This document shows, one piece after another, positions 32,217 through 46,094 of a DNA stretch of 64,000 nucleotides; the first letter of the stretch is position 1, and the number at the start of each line of letters is the position of its first letter. Made by a program: the position numbers and the translations under genes. This stretch comes from Skeletonema tropicum. Taxonomy: Eukaryota; Bacillariophyta; Thalassiosirophyceae; Thalassiosirales; Thalassiosiraceae. The stretch covers positions 2,852,001 to 2,916,000 of the forward strand of contig CM074127.1 of NCBI GenBank assembly GCA_037178625.1. Reading direction: 5' to 3'. The notes under the pieces were generated by a model that did not search any database, was not told where the DNA came from, and worked only from the letters and a program-made list of their open reading frames with translations.

Positions 32217-35198
32217 ATGGCGTCCGTCACAGACGGTACCTCCACCATAAGCGGTCGAGGATCACAACGTCGGGGCAAGACCATGAGAGTCTCAGACTTT
32301 GTATCATCCTCATTTGACCGGTTTGATCAGCAATACAACACATCGTGCAGCCGGGCCAACAACATGACCACGAATGGCCCATCATCATCATCTTCTTCTT
32401 CTTCCGCGAACTGTAGTGGTTCCAATCACAATGTGCTCACTTCTTCTTCTTCTTCTGCAGAGGAACAATCGCAAACAACAAGCCGAAGCAATGGCCATAA
32501 TAGTGATGGCTCTACCGTTGATGAAGACGTGGTACCCATGTCATTTGCACACTCCATCCTACTCGACTTATTACGCCGCAGCAACAACGACTTACAAAAT
32601 TACAGCGGCACCACCAGCTTTCCCTTATTACTCATCGCACTCGCACGTGTCGTCATCGCCTTGGTATCACTACTTCTATCTATCTGTGGTATCGTCCTTC
32701 ACGTATTGCTTGCCGTGACGATTCGAATCTTATTTGTCGTGGTGGACGGAGTAAGTCTTGTGCAGAGAGTCATGTGGAGGATTGTGGAACGTGTCGTGAC
32801 GAGGATAGCTGTACGGATGGAGTGGCAACAACAACAGCAGAGACAGAGACATCAGAAACATAATCGACCATATAGTCATCATCATCATCATCACCACCAT
32901 CATCATCATAATCATCGACAGGATCATTCGCCGAAGAATAATCACAGTCAAGACACCAATACTACTCATGGTGGAGAGGGACGACAGCAACAACAACAAC
33001 GAGGAGGAGGAGGAGAAGGAGGGTTTGGGAGAATATTTGGAATATTGGAATCCTATCGAAAACACATACTCAATCAACTATCCCTCCTAATACCATCAAC
33101 AACCACTCGGAACAAATTGGATACATTGCCCGACATTATGAATAATACTCCGCCATCACTATCATTATTTGCATTGGTTACTGCACTAGCATTTGTTGTA
33201 CATCCCGATGGACTGACGTGGATTGTTTTGGGAAAATTATGTGAGGGGATGTGGTTGGGACTTAAATTGTTACGTGGTGCTGCTACTGCGATTGTTGCTG
33301 CACTGTTGATACCACCCGAAGAAGATGAAGAAGGAGAAGGTGGAGGAGGCAATACTAGTAGTATTGGTAGTGAAACATTATCCACCATTGTGGCAAGTGC
33401 AGTACTTGCATCGTTAATTATGTTGGGTAAAATCATGTATCGTGCACTGTACAAAAAGAAGAATACAGTTACGGATGCACAACAACAACAACAACAAGCG
33501 ACATCATCATCATCATCATCATCCACATCCTCTTCGAAAAAGAAAAAGGGGAGAAGGGGGAGGAATAGTGGTCGACATGGGAATCATCATCATCACAATC
33601 GTTCGGGTCATCATCATCGGAATAATAAGAAGGATAATGCTACCACTGCCGATTCTTCTTCTGCAATATCTAGAGCAGATTCTTCTTCTCTTTCTACTAC
33701 TACCGATCATCATCATCATCACTCGAAGCAGCAGCATCGGCAACAACAGCAGCAGCAGCAGGAACCATTACGATCACGTTCGAGATCGAGATCATTGCCA
33801 CCTACTACTACTGCTACTACTTCTCGAACGGATTCGACGACTTCATTTGTAGAAGAAGAAAAGGAGACTACAACTGATGATTCGGCGATTCCAAAACCAA
33901 AGGTGGCAGGGTGTGATGACAATAAAGCAAATGGTAATGAATCCAAGGAAGGAAGAAATAATAATGACAAGAAGGAGAATGAGAAACCGCCGTCGCCAGT
34001 GCAGCAGCAGCTTCCTCTTGATCCTGCACGTGATATACTTTCGAAGCTCCGACCAGATTCGACCGATTCTTTATCTGTGCCTCAATTGTCGGATGAAGAT
34101 GCATCGTTGGGGTCTTCTGTCTCTGGTTCTCAGGTGGTGGTGGTTAATGATGGTGGACCAAAGCATGGAGGAGGGGGGACCAGTAGTCGCGGTAGAAACA
34201 ATGGCGGCAGTAGCAACAACAACAATACCAAGAAACGAGGGGGGACACGAGGAAAGTACAATAATGGTGGTGGTAGTGGAGGATCTACATCATCAACTAC
34301 TAACGGGATGGTTCGTACACCTCCTGGATTCATCTCAAAGGACTCCAAATCATCATCATCCCTGTCACGCAACACTGCTACTCATTCGAAATCATCTTAT
34401 TCTGGAAAGAATCCCTCTTCTTATGAAAGAAATTATGATCGCAAACAGAAGCAGCAACCATTTTTCCCCAAGAAAAAATCACGTGATTTGAATCACCAGC
34501 AGCAGCAGCAGCAGAGAGGACCTCGCACGAGAGCAAGCACTTCTGATTGTGTCATTAGGGAACACGAGGTGCATTCTTCTCCTCTTTTCAGTGGCAACAA
34601 CGGTGCTGCTGTACCTACTGGAGGCAAACTGGTTTCACCATCCGCGTCATCAACTCTTTCGACTGGACAGCATCATCATCTAGTACAACCTGAACAACGA
34701 CTCCGAGTTTCTAGTACCAATGAACTTACCTCTTCTTATCAATTGAGCAATCAAATTTCAAATGAATCATCCTTGCTGAACAATGGTGCGATGATGCGCA
34801 ACAATCTACACTCGCCCATATCTCCTCCGGTAATTCGTCCGCCTCCTGGACTCGGCTTTGGCAGTCCCGTCGATATGAATTCTGTAGGGCATGGTGGTGG
34901 TAGTAGAGTTGGGGGAGTTCTTGAACTTGCGCCGCCACCTGCCATAAATCATCATCATGCAGTACCTGGACCAACATTATCTCTATCGTCTCCTACACGA
35001 CCTCAACCACCACAGCCGCAAGCGCGACAATATTCGTTTAACGATCAATCCAACTTTCTTTTGCAACCGAGTGTGTTCCCATCCATGTCAAACAATCACA
35101 AGATGATGAAAGAATCGGAAACCAGTGAGGATGATAGGATTGATGCAGACTTGCAGCAGCTTGGGGATCAGATGGTGGGGAGTGTATTGGACTTTTAG
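32217..35198 (+). CDS. low-complexity multi-pass membrane protein, unknown function
   Basis: A single exon. I chose ATG 32217 (atcaacATGg) over the upstream open frame because the sequence before it is non-coding in look. About 990 residues. A hydrophobic region at residues about 145-195 (LLIALARVVIALVSLLLSIC and LHVLLAVTIRILFVVV) is followed by a His-run (HHHHHHHHHHHNH) and Gln/Gly tracts, then another hydrophobic region with LFALVTALAFVVHPDGLTWI and LKLLRGAATAIVAALLIPP, and a further one at TIVASAVLASLIMLGKIMY. The C-terminal 550 residues are a disordered mix of His, Ser, Asn, Gly and Gln tracts encoded by trinucleotide repeats. No catalytic motif. Uninterrupted over 3 kb despite the repeats, so it is maintained as protein. 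Confidence 0.7.
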   Translation: MASVTDGTSTISGRGSQRRGKTMRVSDFVSSSFDRFDQQYNTSCSRANNMTTNGPSSSSSSSSANCSGSNHNVLTSSSSSAEEQSQTTSRSNGHNSDGSTVDEDVVPMSFAHSILLDLLRRSNNDLQNYSGTTSFPLLLIALARVVIALVSLLLSICGIVLHVLLAVTIRILFVVVDGVSLVQRVMWRIVERVVTRIAVRMEWQQQQQRQRHQKHNRPYSHHHHHHHHHHHNHRQDHSPKNNHSQDTNTTHGGEGRQQQQQRGGGGEGGFGRIFGILESYRKHILNQLSLLIPSTTTRNKLDTLPDIMNNTPPSLSLFALVTALAFVVHPDGLTWIVLGKLCEGMWLGLKLLRGAATAIVAALLIPPEEDEEGEGGGGNTSSIGSETLSTIVASAVLASLIMLGKIMYRALYKKKNTVTDAQQQQQQATSSSSSSSTSSSKKKKGRRGRNSGRHGNHHHHNRSGHHHRNNKKDNATTADSSSAISRADSSSLSTTTDHHHHHSKQQHRQQQQQQQEPLRSRSRSRSLPPTTTATTSRTDSTTSFVEEEKETTTDDSAIPKPKVAGCDDNKANGNESKEGRNNNDKKENEKPPSPVQQQLPLDPARDILSKLRPDSTDSLSVPQLSDEDASLGSSVSGSQVVVVNDGGPKHGGGGTSSRGRNNGGSSNNNNTKKRGGTRGKYNNGGGSGGSTSSTTNGMVRTPPGFISKDSKSSSSLSRNTATHSKSSYSGKNPSSYERNYDRKQKQQPFFPKKKSRDLNHQQQQQQRGPRTRASTSDCVIREHEVHSSPLFSGNNGAAVPTGGKLVSPSASSTLSTGQHHHLVQPEQRLRVSSTNELTSSYQLSNQISNESSLLNNGAMMRNNLHSPISPPVIRPPPGLGFGSPVDMNSVGHGGGSRVGGVLELAPPPAINHHHAVPGPTLSLSSPTRPQPPQPQARQYSFNDQSNFLLQPSVFPSMSNNHKMMKESETSEDDRIDADLQQLGDQMVGSVLDF

Positions 35199-35580
35199 CT
35201 ATTGATTACGTTGCTAACTATATTAATTCACCAATTCAACCCTGACTAAAGTCTCCTGTCTCCTCTGCATGTCTCTCCTTTTCTACCTTTCTGTCCTTTC
35301 TTTCTCCTTCTTCCTTCCGCTTTTCCCTTTATGTTTGAGGCGCAGCTGGACGGGGACGGGGGGAGACCCTCTATTTTCATTCGACATGCATCTGCTTGAT
35401 TTTCCCTCTCTCCTCGATGACGCATCAATCAACAACGATAAAGCTGCGCTGATAGCTTCCAACAAACATCCATCACTCTCAGTATCTAGCAAGTAAATAA
35501 CCGTGTGAAAGATTTACTCAATCAGCGTCAAGCTACATCCACACGTTCATTTACTAATTAATATCGGGATTTGTTCTGCC
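35199..35580. other. intergenic, no gene seen
   Basis: About 380 bases. It contains a long pyrimidine-rich stretch (about 35250-35340) and a G-run near 35358. No convincing coding sequence. Confidence 0.45.
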
Positions 35581-37742
35581 ATGAAGTTTGGAAAGCACGT
35601 AATGGCATCTATCCTTGCAGCCGCTTGTGGCAGATCGGTATTGGCGTTTGTGCCTTCTAGCAGCCGTCTCGTTGCAAAGCAGTTCAACTCTGCTGGTGCC
35701 AAGAGTGTTTCAGACGCAAGGTTCCACTCAGCTGCTGCAATTAGCAATGCTTCTACACGTCTATTCTCTGCAGTTGTCGAGAAGGGCGCCGCCGCCTCAG
35801 CAGCTGCGGAAGATGAGGAGGAAGAATTACCCACCAACGAATCTGACGAAGATCTTCTTAAACTTCGTCATACTTCCGCTCACGTCATGGCCATGGCAGT
35901 GCAGCAGACATTCCCAGAAGCTCAAACTACCATCGGGCCCTGGATTGACAATGGATTCTACTACGACTTCTACTTCCCTGAAACCACTGACGAAGAAACT
36001 GGTGAAGTCATCCCCAGTAGGAAATTGACGGATGCTGACTTGAAGAAGGTAAAGAAGGCAATGGATAAGATCATCTCCAAAAACTATCCCATCACCCGTG
36101 AGGAGGTCTCGAGAGAGGAGGCAAAGAGGCGTATCACAGAACTTGGAGAGCCATTCAAGCTTGAGATTCTTGACTCCATCAAAACAGAGCCCATTACTAT
36201 CTACGGTATTGGAGAAGAATGGTGGGATCTTTGCGCTGGTCCACATGTGGAATCCACGGGACAACTTCCTAAGAAGGCTATTGCGTTGCAATCTGTTGCA
36301 GGTGCGTACTGGCGTGGTGATGAAAATCGTGAAATGTTGCAAAGGATTTATGCCACTGCATGGAAGGACCCAAAGCAATTGAAGGCATACAAGAAGAGAA
36401 TGGAAGAGGCAAAGAAACGTGATCACCGTGTGCTTGGAAAACAGTTGGACTTGTTCAGCATTCAGGTAAGTATTTCCTCGTGCAAAGATCTGTGTTTGCT
36501 CTCGTAGGTGCTCAGCTCACATGTTGTTGATGTGCGAATTGCATTTAACAGGAGGATGCAGGAGGTGGATTGGTCTTCTGGCACCCCAAAGGATCTTCTG
36601 TTCGTCTTAAGATTGAAGATTTCTGGAAATCACAACACATCGAGAAGGGCTACGATCTTGTTTACTCCCCTCACATTGCAAACCTCGAACTTTGGAAGAC
36701 TTCTGGACACTATGATTTTTACCAAGAGGGAATGTTTGACCAAATGGACGTTGAGAATGAAGTTTATCAGATCAAACCAATGAATTGTCCTTTCCATTGT
36801 TTGATGTATAAGGATTCCATTCGCAGTTACCGTGACTTGCCATTTAGGTGGGCCGAATTGGGAACAGTTTATAGATACGAGCGTAGTGGAACATTGCATG
36901 GATTATTTCGTGTTCGAGGATTCACTCAGGATGATGCTCACATCTTTTGTTTGCCAGAACAGCTTCAAAGCGAGATTGTTGATGTGTTGAAATTGACACA
37001 ATCCATTTTGACCAGGTTTGGTTTCAATAAATACGAATTGATGGTTTCAACTAGGCCAGATAAGAGTGTTGGCAGTGATAAGATTTGGGATGATGCTACT
37101 GCTGCTCTTGTTGGTGCTTTGGACGAGCTCGGCTGGGAATATGGAACAGATGAGGGTGGTGGAGCTTTCTATGGTCCAAAGATTGATTTGAAGATCAAGG
37201 ATGCCATTGGACGAACATGGCAGTGTTCCACTGTGCAATGCGATTTCAATCTCCCAGAACGCTTCGGCTTGGAATACGTAAGTGCTGAAGGAACAAAAGA
37301 AGTTCCCATCATGGTCCATCGCGCTATCTTTGGTTCATTGGAGCGTTTCTTTGGTATCCTCATTGAGAACTGTGCTGGAGAACTTCCATTCTGGTTGACT
37401 CCTACACAAATGAAGTTGCTGCCAGTCACAGACTCGGTTAAAGATTACTGTTATGAGGTCGCGGCCAAGGCGAACAAGATGGGATTGCGTGTTGAGGTAG
37501 ACCGGGGTAACGAACGCTTAGCAAAACAAATCAGAAACGCTGAAAAGGGACGCATCCCAGTAATGGCTGTGGTTGGAGTGAAAGAAATGGAAGAAGGGAC
37601 ACTAGCTGTTCGTAGCCGCAAGTTGGGCGATTTGGGTTCATTCAGTGTTGATGATCTGTTATCTGAGTTGAAAAGATGTGACGACGCCGCAGAAGAAATG
37701 ACCAAAATGGGAGAAGTACCCGCGAAAGATGAAGAGAATTAA
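35581..37742 (+). CDS. threonyl-tRNA synthetase, plastid-targeted
   Basis: Exons 35581-36465 and 36552-37742, joined in phase 0, give 691 residues. The start MKFGKHVMASILAAACGRSV leads to a hydrophobic signal ending in LAFVPS, an A-F plastid motif. The N-terminal editing-type (SAD) domain shows RHTSAHVMAMAVQQ and WWDLCAGPHV. The class II catalytic core has FWHPKGSSVR, motif 2 (YRYERSGTLHGLFRVRGFTQ) and motif 3 (PIMVHRAIFGSLERFFGIL). The zinc ligands are likely within MNCPFHCLMYK and the MVHRAI His. The C-terminal anticodon-binding domain (PFWLTPTQMKLLPV, then RVEVDRGNERLAKQIRNAEK) is complete. It charges tRNA-Thr. The TGS domain of long cytosolic forms is absent, in line with an organellar enzyme. 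Confidence 0.93.
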
Positions 37743-37824
37743 GTCATAGTGAGGAATAGATGTTTACTAGAGATACTAGATAACACTCCGAAGATGCATC
37801 ACATTTGTTTACTATCAAGCTGTG

Positions 37825-39304
37825 TTATGACCTTTTTCCACGACGAGGTGGCGGAAAGGTAAGAGGTGTGGTCAACTTAACACCGACATCTCCAGCACTG
37901 TTCTTCTTCACCAGGAACCCAGCTTCTCTTAAAAGTTCAGCCGCCTTCTTAGGATCCACCCGAAGATCCTTGTAAAGGGAAGTAATGTTGGAAACAGTCA
38001 TATTCTTACTGCTGGCTGTGATGAAAAGAATGAAGCAATAGATATACATCTTCTGTTTCTGCTGCCTGCTAAGCAAGAAGCCATCTTCTTTTCCTTCAAT
38101 AGGAGTGGTGAACAAGTCGAAAATTTTGACTCCTGGCTCATAGGGAATGTGACATTCATTGATGCAATCATCTACCGTCTTTCCTCTCAGGGACCCTTTT
38201 CGATCAATCTTGTTGTAGAAACGCATTATTAAATAAGGAAGAATGCAACTTTGAATCTATACGGTGATCCTGGCGCTGAAGGTCTGATGGATCCCATTAG
38301 AGCCTTGATTGATTGGGGGCAGTGATTTTTTCCTACCAACATCTCGCACATAGCCTCACCAGAATCTGCACCTTGCTCTTTCAAATCACGAAGTTTCCTG
38401 TTGACTATTCCTGATACCTTATTCCATGCAACTTCTCCCATCAATGCTTGTGCGTTGTAAACTTTTTGAGGAGCATCAGCGTTTGCGTCAAAGGGAGGGA
38501 GCATGGCGCGACGAGCTTGCTCAATGGCAGCTTCTTGAGGATCCTGTATCGTCGAGGGCGATTAGGGATCCAAAGAGGTGAGATCGGTAAATCTAATGAC
38601 AATGTAACCTATGCAAGATGAAAGATCAAACTCACCACATCGATCTTAATGTCTTTCACATTCTCTGGAACAAAATTACCTCCACCCACAACACTGTGGA
38701 CATTAACTTTATTTGCAGCTCTCGAATCCATAACCTTTTGTTTCTTCTTACTTCCAAATGAGTCTACAAGCATCTTCACCCGATCTGATGCACTAATGTT
38801 GTTGTCCTCTCCACCCATTATTGAGTTTTCATTCGCCACAGCAGGTGAATATTCCTTGACAGATTGGTCAAGTGCAAATACAGTGCCCTTCTCTGCCGAG
38901 GGTACCAATTTCAATGTGTTCTTCTTCTTGTCAAATATGCACACATATGTTTTGCTAAGCCTTCCATCGTGTCCTCGACCTGCCGCCGCAGCAGAATAGG
39001 TGCAATGATCATCTTCTCCATTGATGCGTCGGCCACGAGAAGAGCTTTCTTTGAATTTTGAGTACGTAAACGTAGGAGGAGTAGCGTTGCTGTCTTCATC
39101 AGCGATGGAGCTGGGAACTCCTCTCGGGAATGATACGACAACAGGATCGTATTCAGGGTTGCTGGGAGCAACTTTGACCTTTATGGACGAACTGATTGGT
39201 TTGGACTTGGATGATGTGTCCATCTTGCGCTTTTCGCCTACGCTCACACTCTGTACAGAATCATCATCACTACCAGAAGACGACGAAGAACTCGACGAAC
39301 TCAT
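37825..39304 (-). CDS. RPA49: RNA polymerase I subunit A49-like
   Basis: Exons 39304-38636, 38543-38337 and 38256-37825 (introns of 92 and 80 bases) give 435 residues. The last intron is easy to miss because its frame is open, but splicing it gives the sensible join CEML-IQSCILPYLIMRFYN. After a Ser-rich start, the N-terminal domain shows HCTYSAAAAGRG and TYVCIFDKKKNTLKLVPS, the beta-barrel that pairs with A34.5. Then VDSFGSKKKQKVMDSRAANK, and the C-terminal tandem winged-helix region, LPPFDANADAPQKVY onward, ends in a basic tail (PPPRRGKRS). A49 supports rDNA initiation and elongation in the nucleolus. It is head to head with SPB1, another ribosome-biogenesis gene. Confidence 0.82.
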
Positions 39305-39645
39305 ACTGCTTACTATGTAATAGCAATTGATAGAACAATCAATGGATGATGAGGTAAGGTTGTTGCTATTGCGACGGACGAGTTGGCTTTGTCTGATGTG
39401 CCTTGCCTGCGCATTGATCTTGAATCTTGATGGTAGCTTGATGGTATGTTTGGTGATGGCGGTCTGGTCGTCGCTTCATTGTCCTCCTCTGCCAATCAGC
39501 TCAGCCTCTCTAAGCGCTTGTAGAACAAACCTACCATACCAACCATTTGCTCACTTAGTAGTGTGCTACTCGGTGACATAGGTAGTTCTATTCGCAGCTA
39601 ACATCTTCCTAACGAAACTTTGAGCATCACGTAGTACTTGAAACC
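39305..39645. promoter_or_regulatory. candidate bidirectional promoter of two ribosome-biogenesis genes
   Basis: The 341 bases separate the starts of the RNA polymerase I subunit gene (minus) and SPB1 (plus). Shared regulation is inferred from function and arrangement only; I cannot name a motif in it. Confidence 0.4.
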
Positions 39646-42600
39646 ATGGTGGAGCATTCCAAGAGAAAGAAGCATCATGACAAAGATAAATACTACCGGT
39701 TAGCTAAAGAACAGGGATATCGCTCCCGTGCTGCATTCAAGCTAACCCAAATCAATAGAAAGTTCAACGTGCTTCAAAATGCAAAAACAATCATTGACCT
39801 GTGTGCCGCTCCAGGTGGGTGGACTCAAGTATGCGCGCGTTCTCTACCCAACAACTCCACCACTACCATTCTAGCAGTCGATATTTTACCCATCCGATCC
39901 ATGAACTCGAAGAATGTGATCACTTTGATCGGAGACATTACTACTGAGAAATGCAAAGCGGCTATTCGAAGTGAGATGCAGGGTGCCGGTGCTGACGTTG
40001 TTCTTTGTGATGGTGCACCTAATGTTGGTGCATCTTACGATAAGGATGCATACGAACAGAATGAAATCGCACTTCATGCTCTCAAGTGTGCAACGGAGCA
40101 CTTGAAAAAGAATGGAAAGTTCGTTACGAAGCTCTATCGTAGTACTGATTACAGTGCCTATCTTTGGGTTGCCAAGCAGTTCTTCCGAACTGTACAGGCA
40201 GTTAAGCCATCTGCTAGTCGTAAGCAATCTGCCGAGATTTTCTTGGTATGTGAAGGTTACATTGCACCCGATAAGATTGACCATCGAATGTTCGACCCCA
40301 AGTGTGTCTTTGAGCAAATTGATGGACAAGCGACAGGAGGTGGAGATAAGAGTCAGACTGGAGAAAAGGCTGCAAACGTGAATATTTTCCACAAGGACTT
40401 TGGGAAGAAAACACGTGCTAGGAATGGGTATGATTTGACTCATTTGGATGCCTCCATGAGACGTATTGGGAGCGTTGCTGGATTTTTGGAAGGCGGAAGT
40501 ACGAATGACCCTATCCAAATGCTCAGTGACTGTACTGGGTTGTCATTTCTCTGTGTGGTTTGTAAAGATGCTCCCGCGGGAACCTCCGAGGATGAAAAGC
40601 CCAAGTGTAACTGTAGCTTTTACTTGAATCATCGGTTGACAACGCCAGAAGTGAAGGCCTGTCTATCCGATCTGAAAGTCTTGAATAAGGGAGATTTCAC
40701 AGGATTGTTAAAGTGGCGTGACAAGATCCGAGCTGAACGTAAAGCTGCTTCTAGTACTGCTGTCGATGCATCATGACTCGGACGCTGGCTCTGTTGACCA
40801 TGATAGGGAGATAGACTCGGATGCGGAAGAAGAACAAGTTCAATCTGAAATTGAAGAGCTTCGTAGGAAGAAAATGCGAGAGAAGAAGCGCAAGAAGAAG
40901 AAGGAGCGCGAGGTGGCAGCGAAGCTACGCAAGAGGGCGGCGTTTGGCATGGATTTGAATGCAATTGACGTTCCTGATAATGATAAGATCTTTTCTCTTG
41001 CAACAATCACCAATGCTGGTGATCTTGAGGCGGCACGAGAAATTGATCTAGAGAAGGTCACAGCTAAACAGGTTGAACATGGCGCAGGTGAATCTGACGA
41101 CGATGAAGATGGGCTTCAGGTTAATGCACCATCCGATGATGAGGAAGATGAGAACAATTATGGTCTTGAGGAAGAGCTTGATGCCGCTTATAACAGATAT
41201 CTCAGCAATACGAGAGATGGCATGGCTAAGAGTGGAACTAGGATGGCCAAGCGAACAAAGAAGCTTGAGAAGCAAAAGGCATTAGAACAAGCGAGAGAGG
41301 ATGCTGAGATGGTGATGGAGGAGAATGAAGATGGGTCTGGTGGAGATGCGAGAACGTATGCAAAGATGTTGCAGGGTAATGACGACAGCGATGCGTCTTC
41401 TGATGAAGATGACTACGACAGTGATGTGGATGGGAATGTGGTGCGAGACGGAAGTGACAAATACCAGAAGAATGCTCCTAAGGAGGCAAACGATGACGAT
41501 GAAAGCGATGACGATGACTCTGTTTCATCTGGAGATGAAGAGATGACAGAACAAAAGGCAAAGGAACCCAGCAACCCTCTCATTTTTAAGCTGGCTGAAG
41601 ATCCCATCTCTGTCAAAACCTCAAGATGGTTTAGCAACCCTCTGTTTGAAAGTATTGAGAACTCTGCGAGGTCGGCTTCGTTTGCAGCGGATAAAGCGGC
41701 TGAAAACAACGTCTATGAGTTTGATTCCGATGATGAAAAGCCAGCGAAAAAGCGTGCCAAATCTAGCAGGTCAAGAAAAGATGAAGATAGCTCGGATGAT
41801 GAACCGATGGATGCTGAGGATATCATCGCGTCAATGCCAAAAACTGATAAGCAAAAGCGACACGAAAAACGTATGAAGTCAATTGAAAGAATGGAAAGAC
41901 GAAATGCAAGGAGAGAGCGTGAAGCAGGTATGTCATGGAGCTGACTTCGCGGTTGCTCCTGTCAGTGATGACGACAACGAAGCGTCTGGAGGCAAGTCAA
42001 AAAAGTTCATGACCGATGCTCAGAAGGAAAAACATGCCAAGGCCAGGGAGCTTATTAAGGCTGGGATGGGAAGTGCTGGTCAAGGAGGAAAGGATTCTGC
42101 TGCTTTTGAGGTGGTGCCCGTCGTAGATACGCGCAAGTACGATTCCGAAAACGAAGACTACGATAGTGATGACTATGCTAAAACACTAGCATTGGGAACC
42201 ATGATTCTCCGTAAGAGTAAAGAGAAGGCTATGGTCGATGCGTCCTACAACCGGTACGCGTGGAATGACCCTGAAGCATTGCCAGATTGGTTCGTTGATG
42301 ATGAAAACAAGCATTACAGACCTCAGCTTCCAATTCCACCTGCCTTGCTAGAAAAGATGAACGCAAAGATTTTACACTTAGCCGCCAAGCCAATTGCAAA
42401 GGTTGCAGAAGCTCGTGCACGCAAGAATAAGATGGCGAAGAATAAACTTGCTGCTGCAAAGAAGAAAGCTGAGGCTGTTGCGAACTCTTCTGAAATGAGC
42501 GAGGCAATGAAGCTGAAGGCCATCAGCAAGGCAATGCGTGGCAGAGAGGCCTCTCGGCCCGGAAAGACTTATGTCGTGAGCAAGAAGGGAGGTGGTACCA

Positions 42601-42737
42601 AGGGTGGAAAGGGTATCAAACTAGTTGATAAGAGAGAGAAATCTGACAAACGCGCCCTAGAGAGGATCGGCAAGAAGAAGAAGAATGGAAAGAAGGGTGG
42701 ATTGACTGGAAGTAAACGAAGGCGTCACCACAAATAA
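39646..42737 (+). CDS. SPB1: SPB1-like 27S pre-rRNA 2'-O-methyltransferase
   Basis: The N-terminal FtsJ/RrmJ domain is clear: KDKYYRLAKEQGYRSRAAFK, the SAM site IIDLCAAPGGWTQV, and the K-D-K-E tetrad residues around AFKL, VVLCDGAPNVGAS, GKFVTKLYRS and SAEIFLVC. SPB1 methylates the A-loop Gm of 27S pre-rRNA in the nucleolus. The middle DUF3381-type region has GDFTGLLKWRDKIRAE, and the acidic region and C-terminal domain (MILRKSKEKAMVDASYNRYA, DLPDWFV-like ALPDWFVDDE, then a Lys-rich tail) are complete. The frame changes twice: near 40740-40776 (a 76-base intron, GTAAAG to GATAG, or a +1 shift) and near 41917-41944 (a GTATGT donor is present, but no typical acceptor restores the frame, so a +1 shift is possible). 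Confidence 0.85.
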
Positions 42738-42741
42738 TAAA

Positions 42742-45845
<3,104 letters not shown>

Positions 45846-46094
45846 CGTCATCGTGTTCCGTCTATGTATCACCTCTTCCCATCGATGATCATGCAAAGCC
45901 GACTTCGTACATGTGAACATTATTACATTGGCAACATTCTGGTGGCCATCAATAGCCATCAATGCAGCTATGCTTCGGTGCAATGAATCATTGCGCCTGC
46001 TGGCTGCTGGCTGCTGGCTCAAAGAACGGGCATCAAAAAGGGGGGGCTCTCACAAGGTATTTTACGGGCTCAGCACCCGATAACTCCATCAAAA

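Noticed and set aside
38230..38340. Frame break in the A49 gene
   Set aside because: An 80-base GT-AG intron (38336-38257) with open frame resolves it fully and gives a better protein.
26641..42000. 16-base GT...AG segments whose removal restores frame at several breaks (WAPL, SPB1, tandem copy 2)
   Set aside because: GT and AG are common enough that one such pair is expected at about a third of all sites, and the other breaks lack it. Sixteen bases is far below any usual spliceosomal intron.
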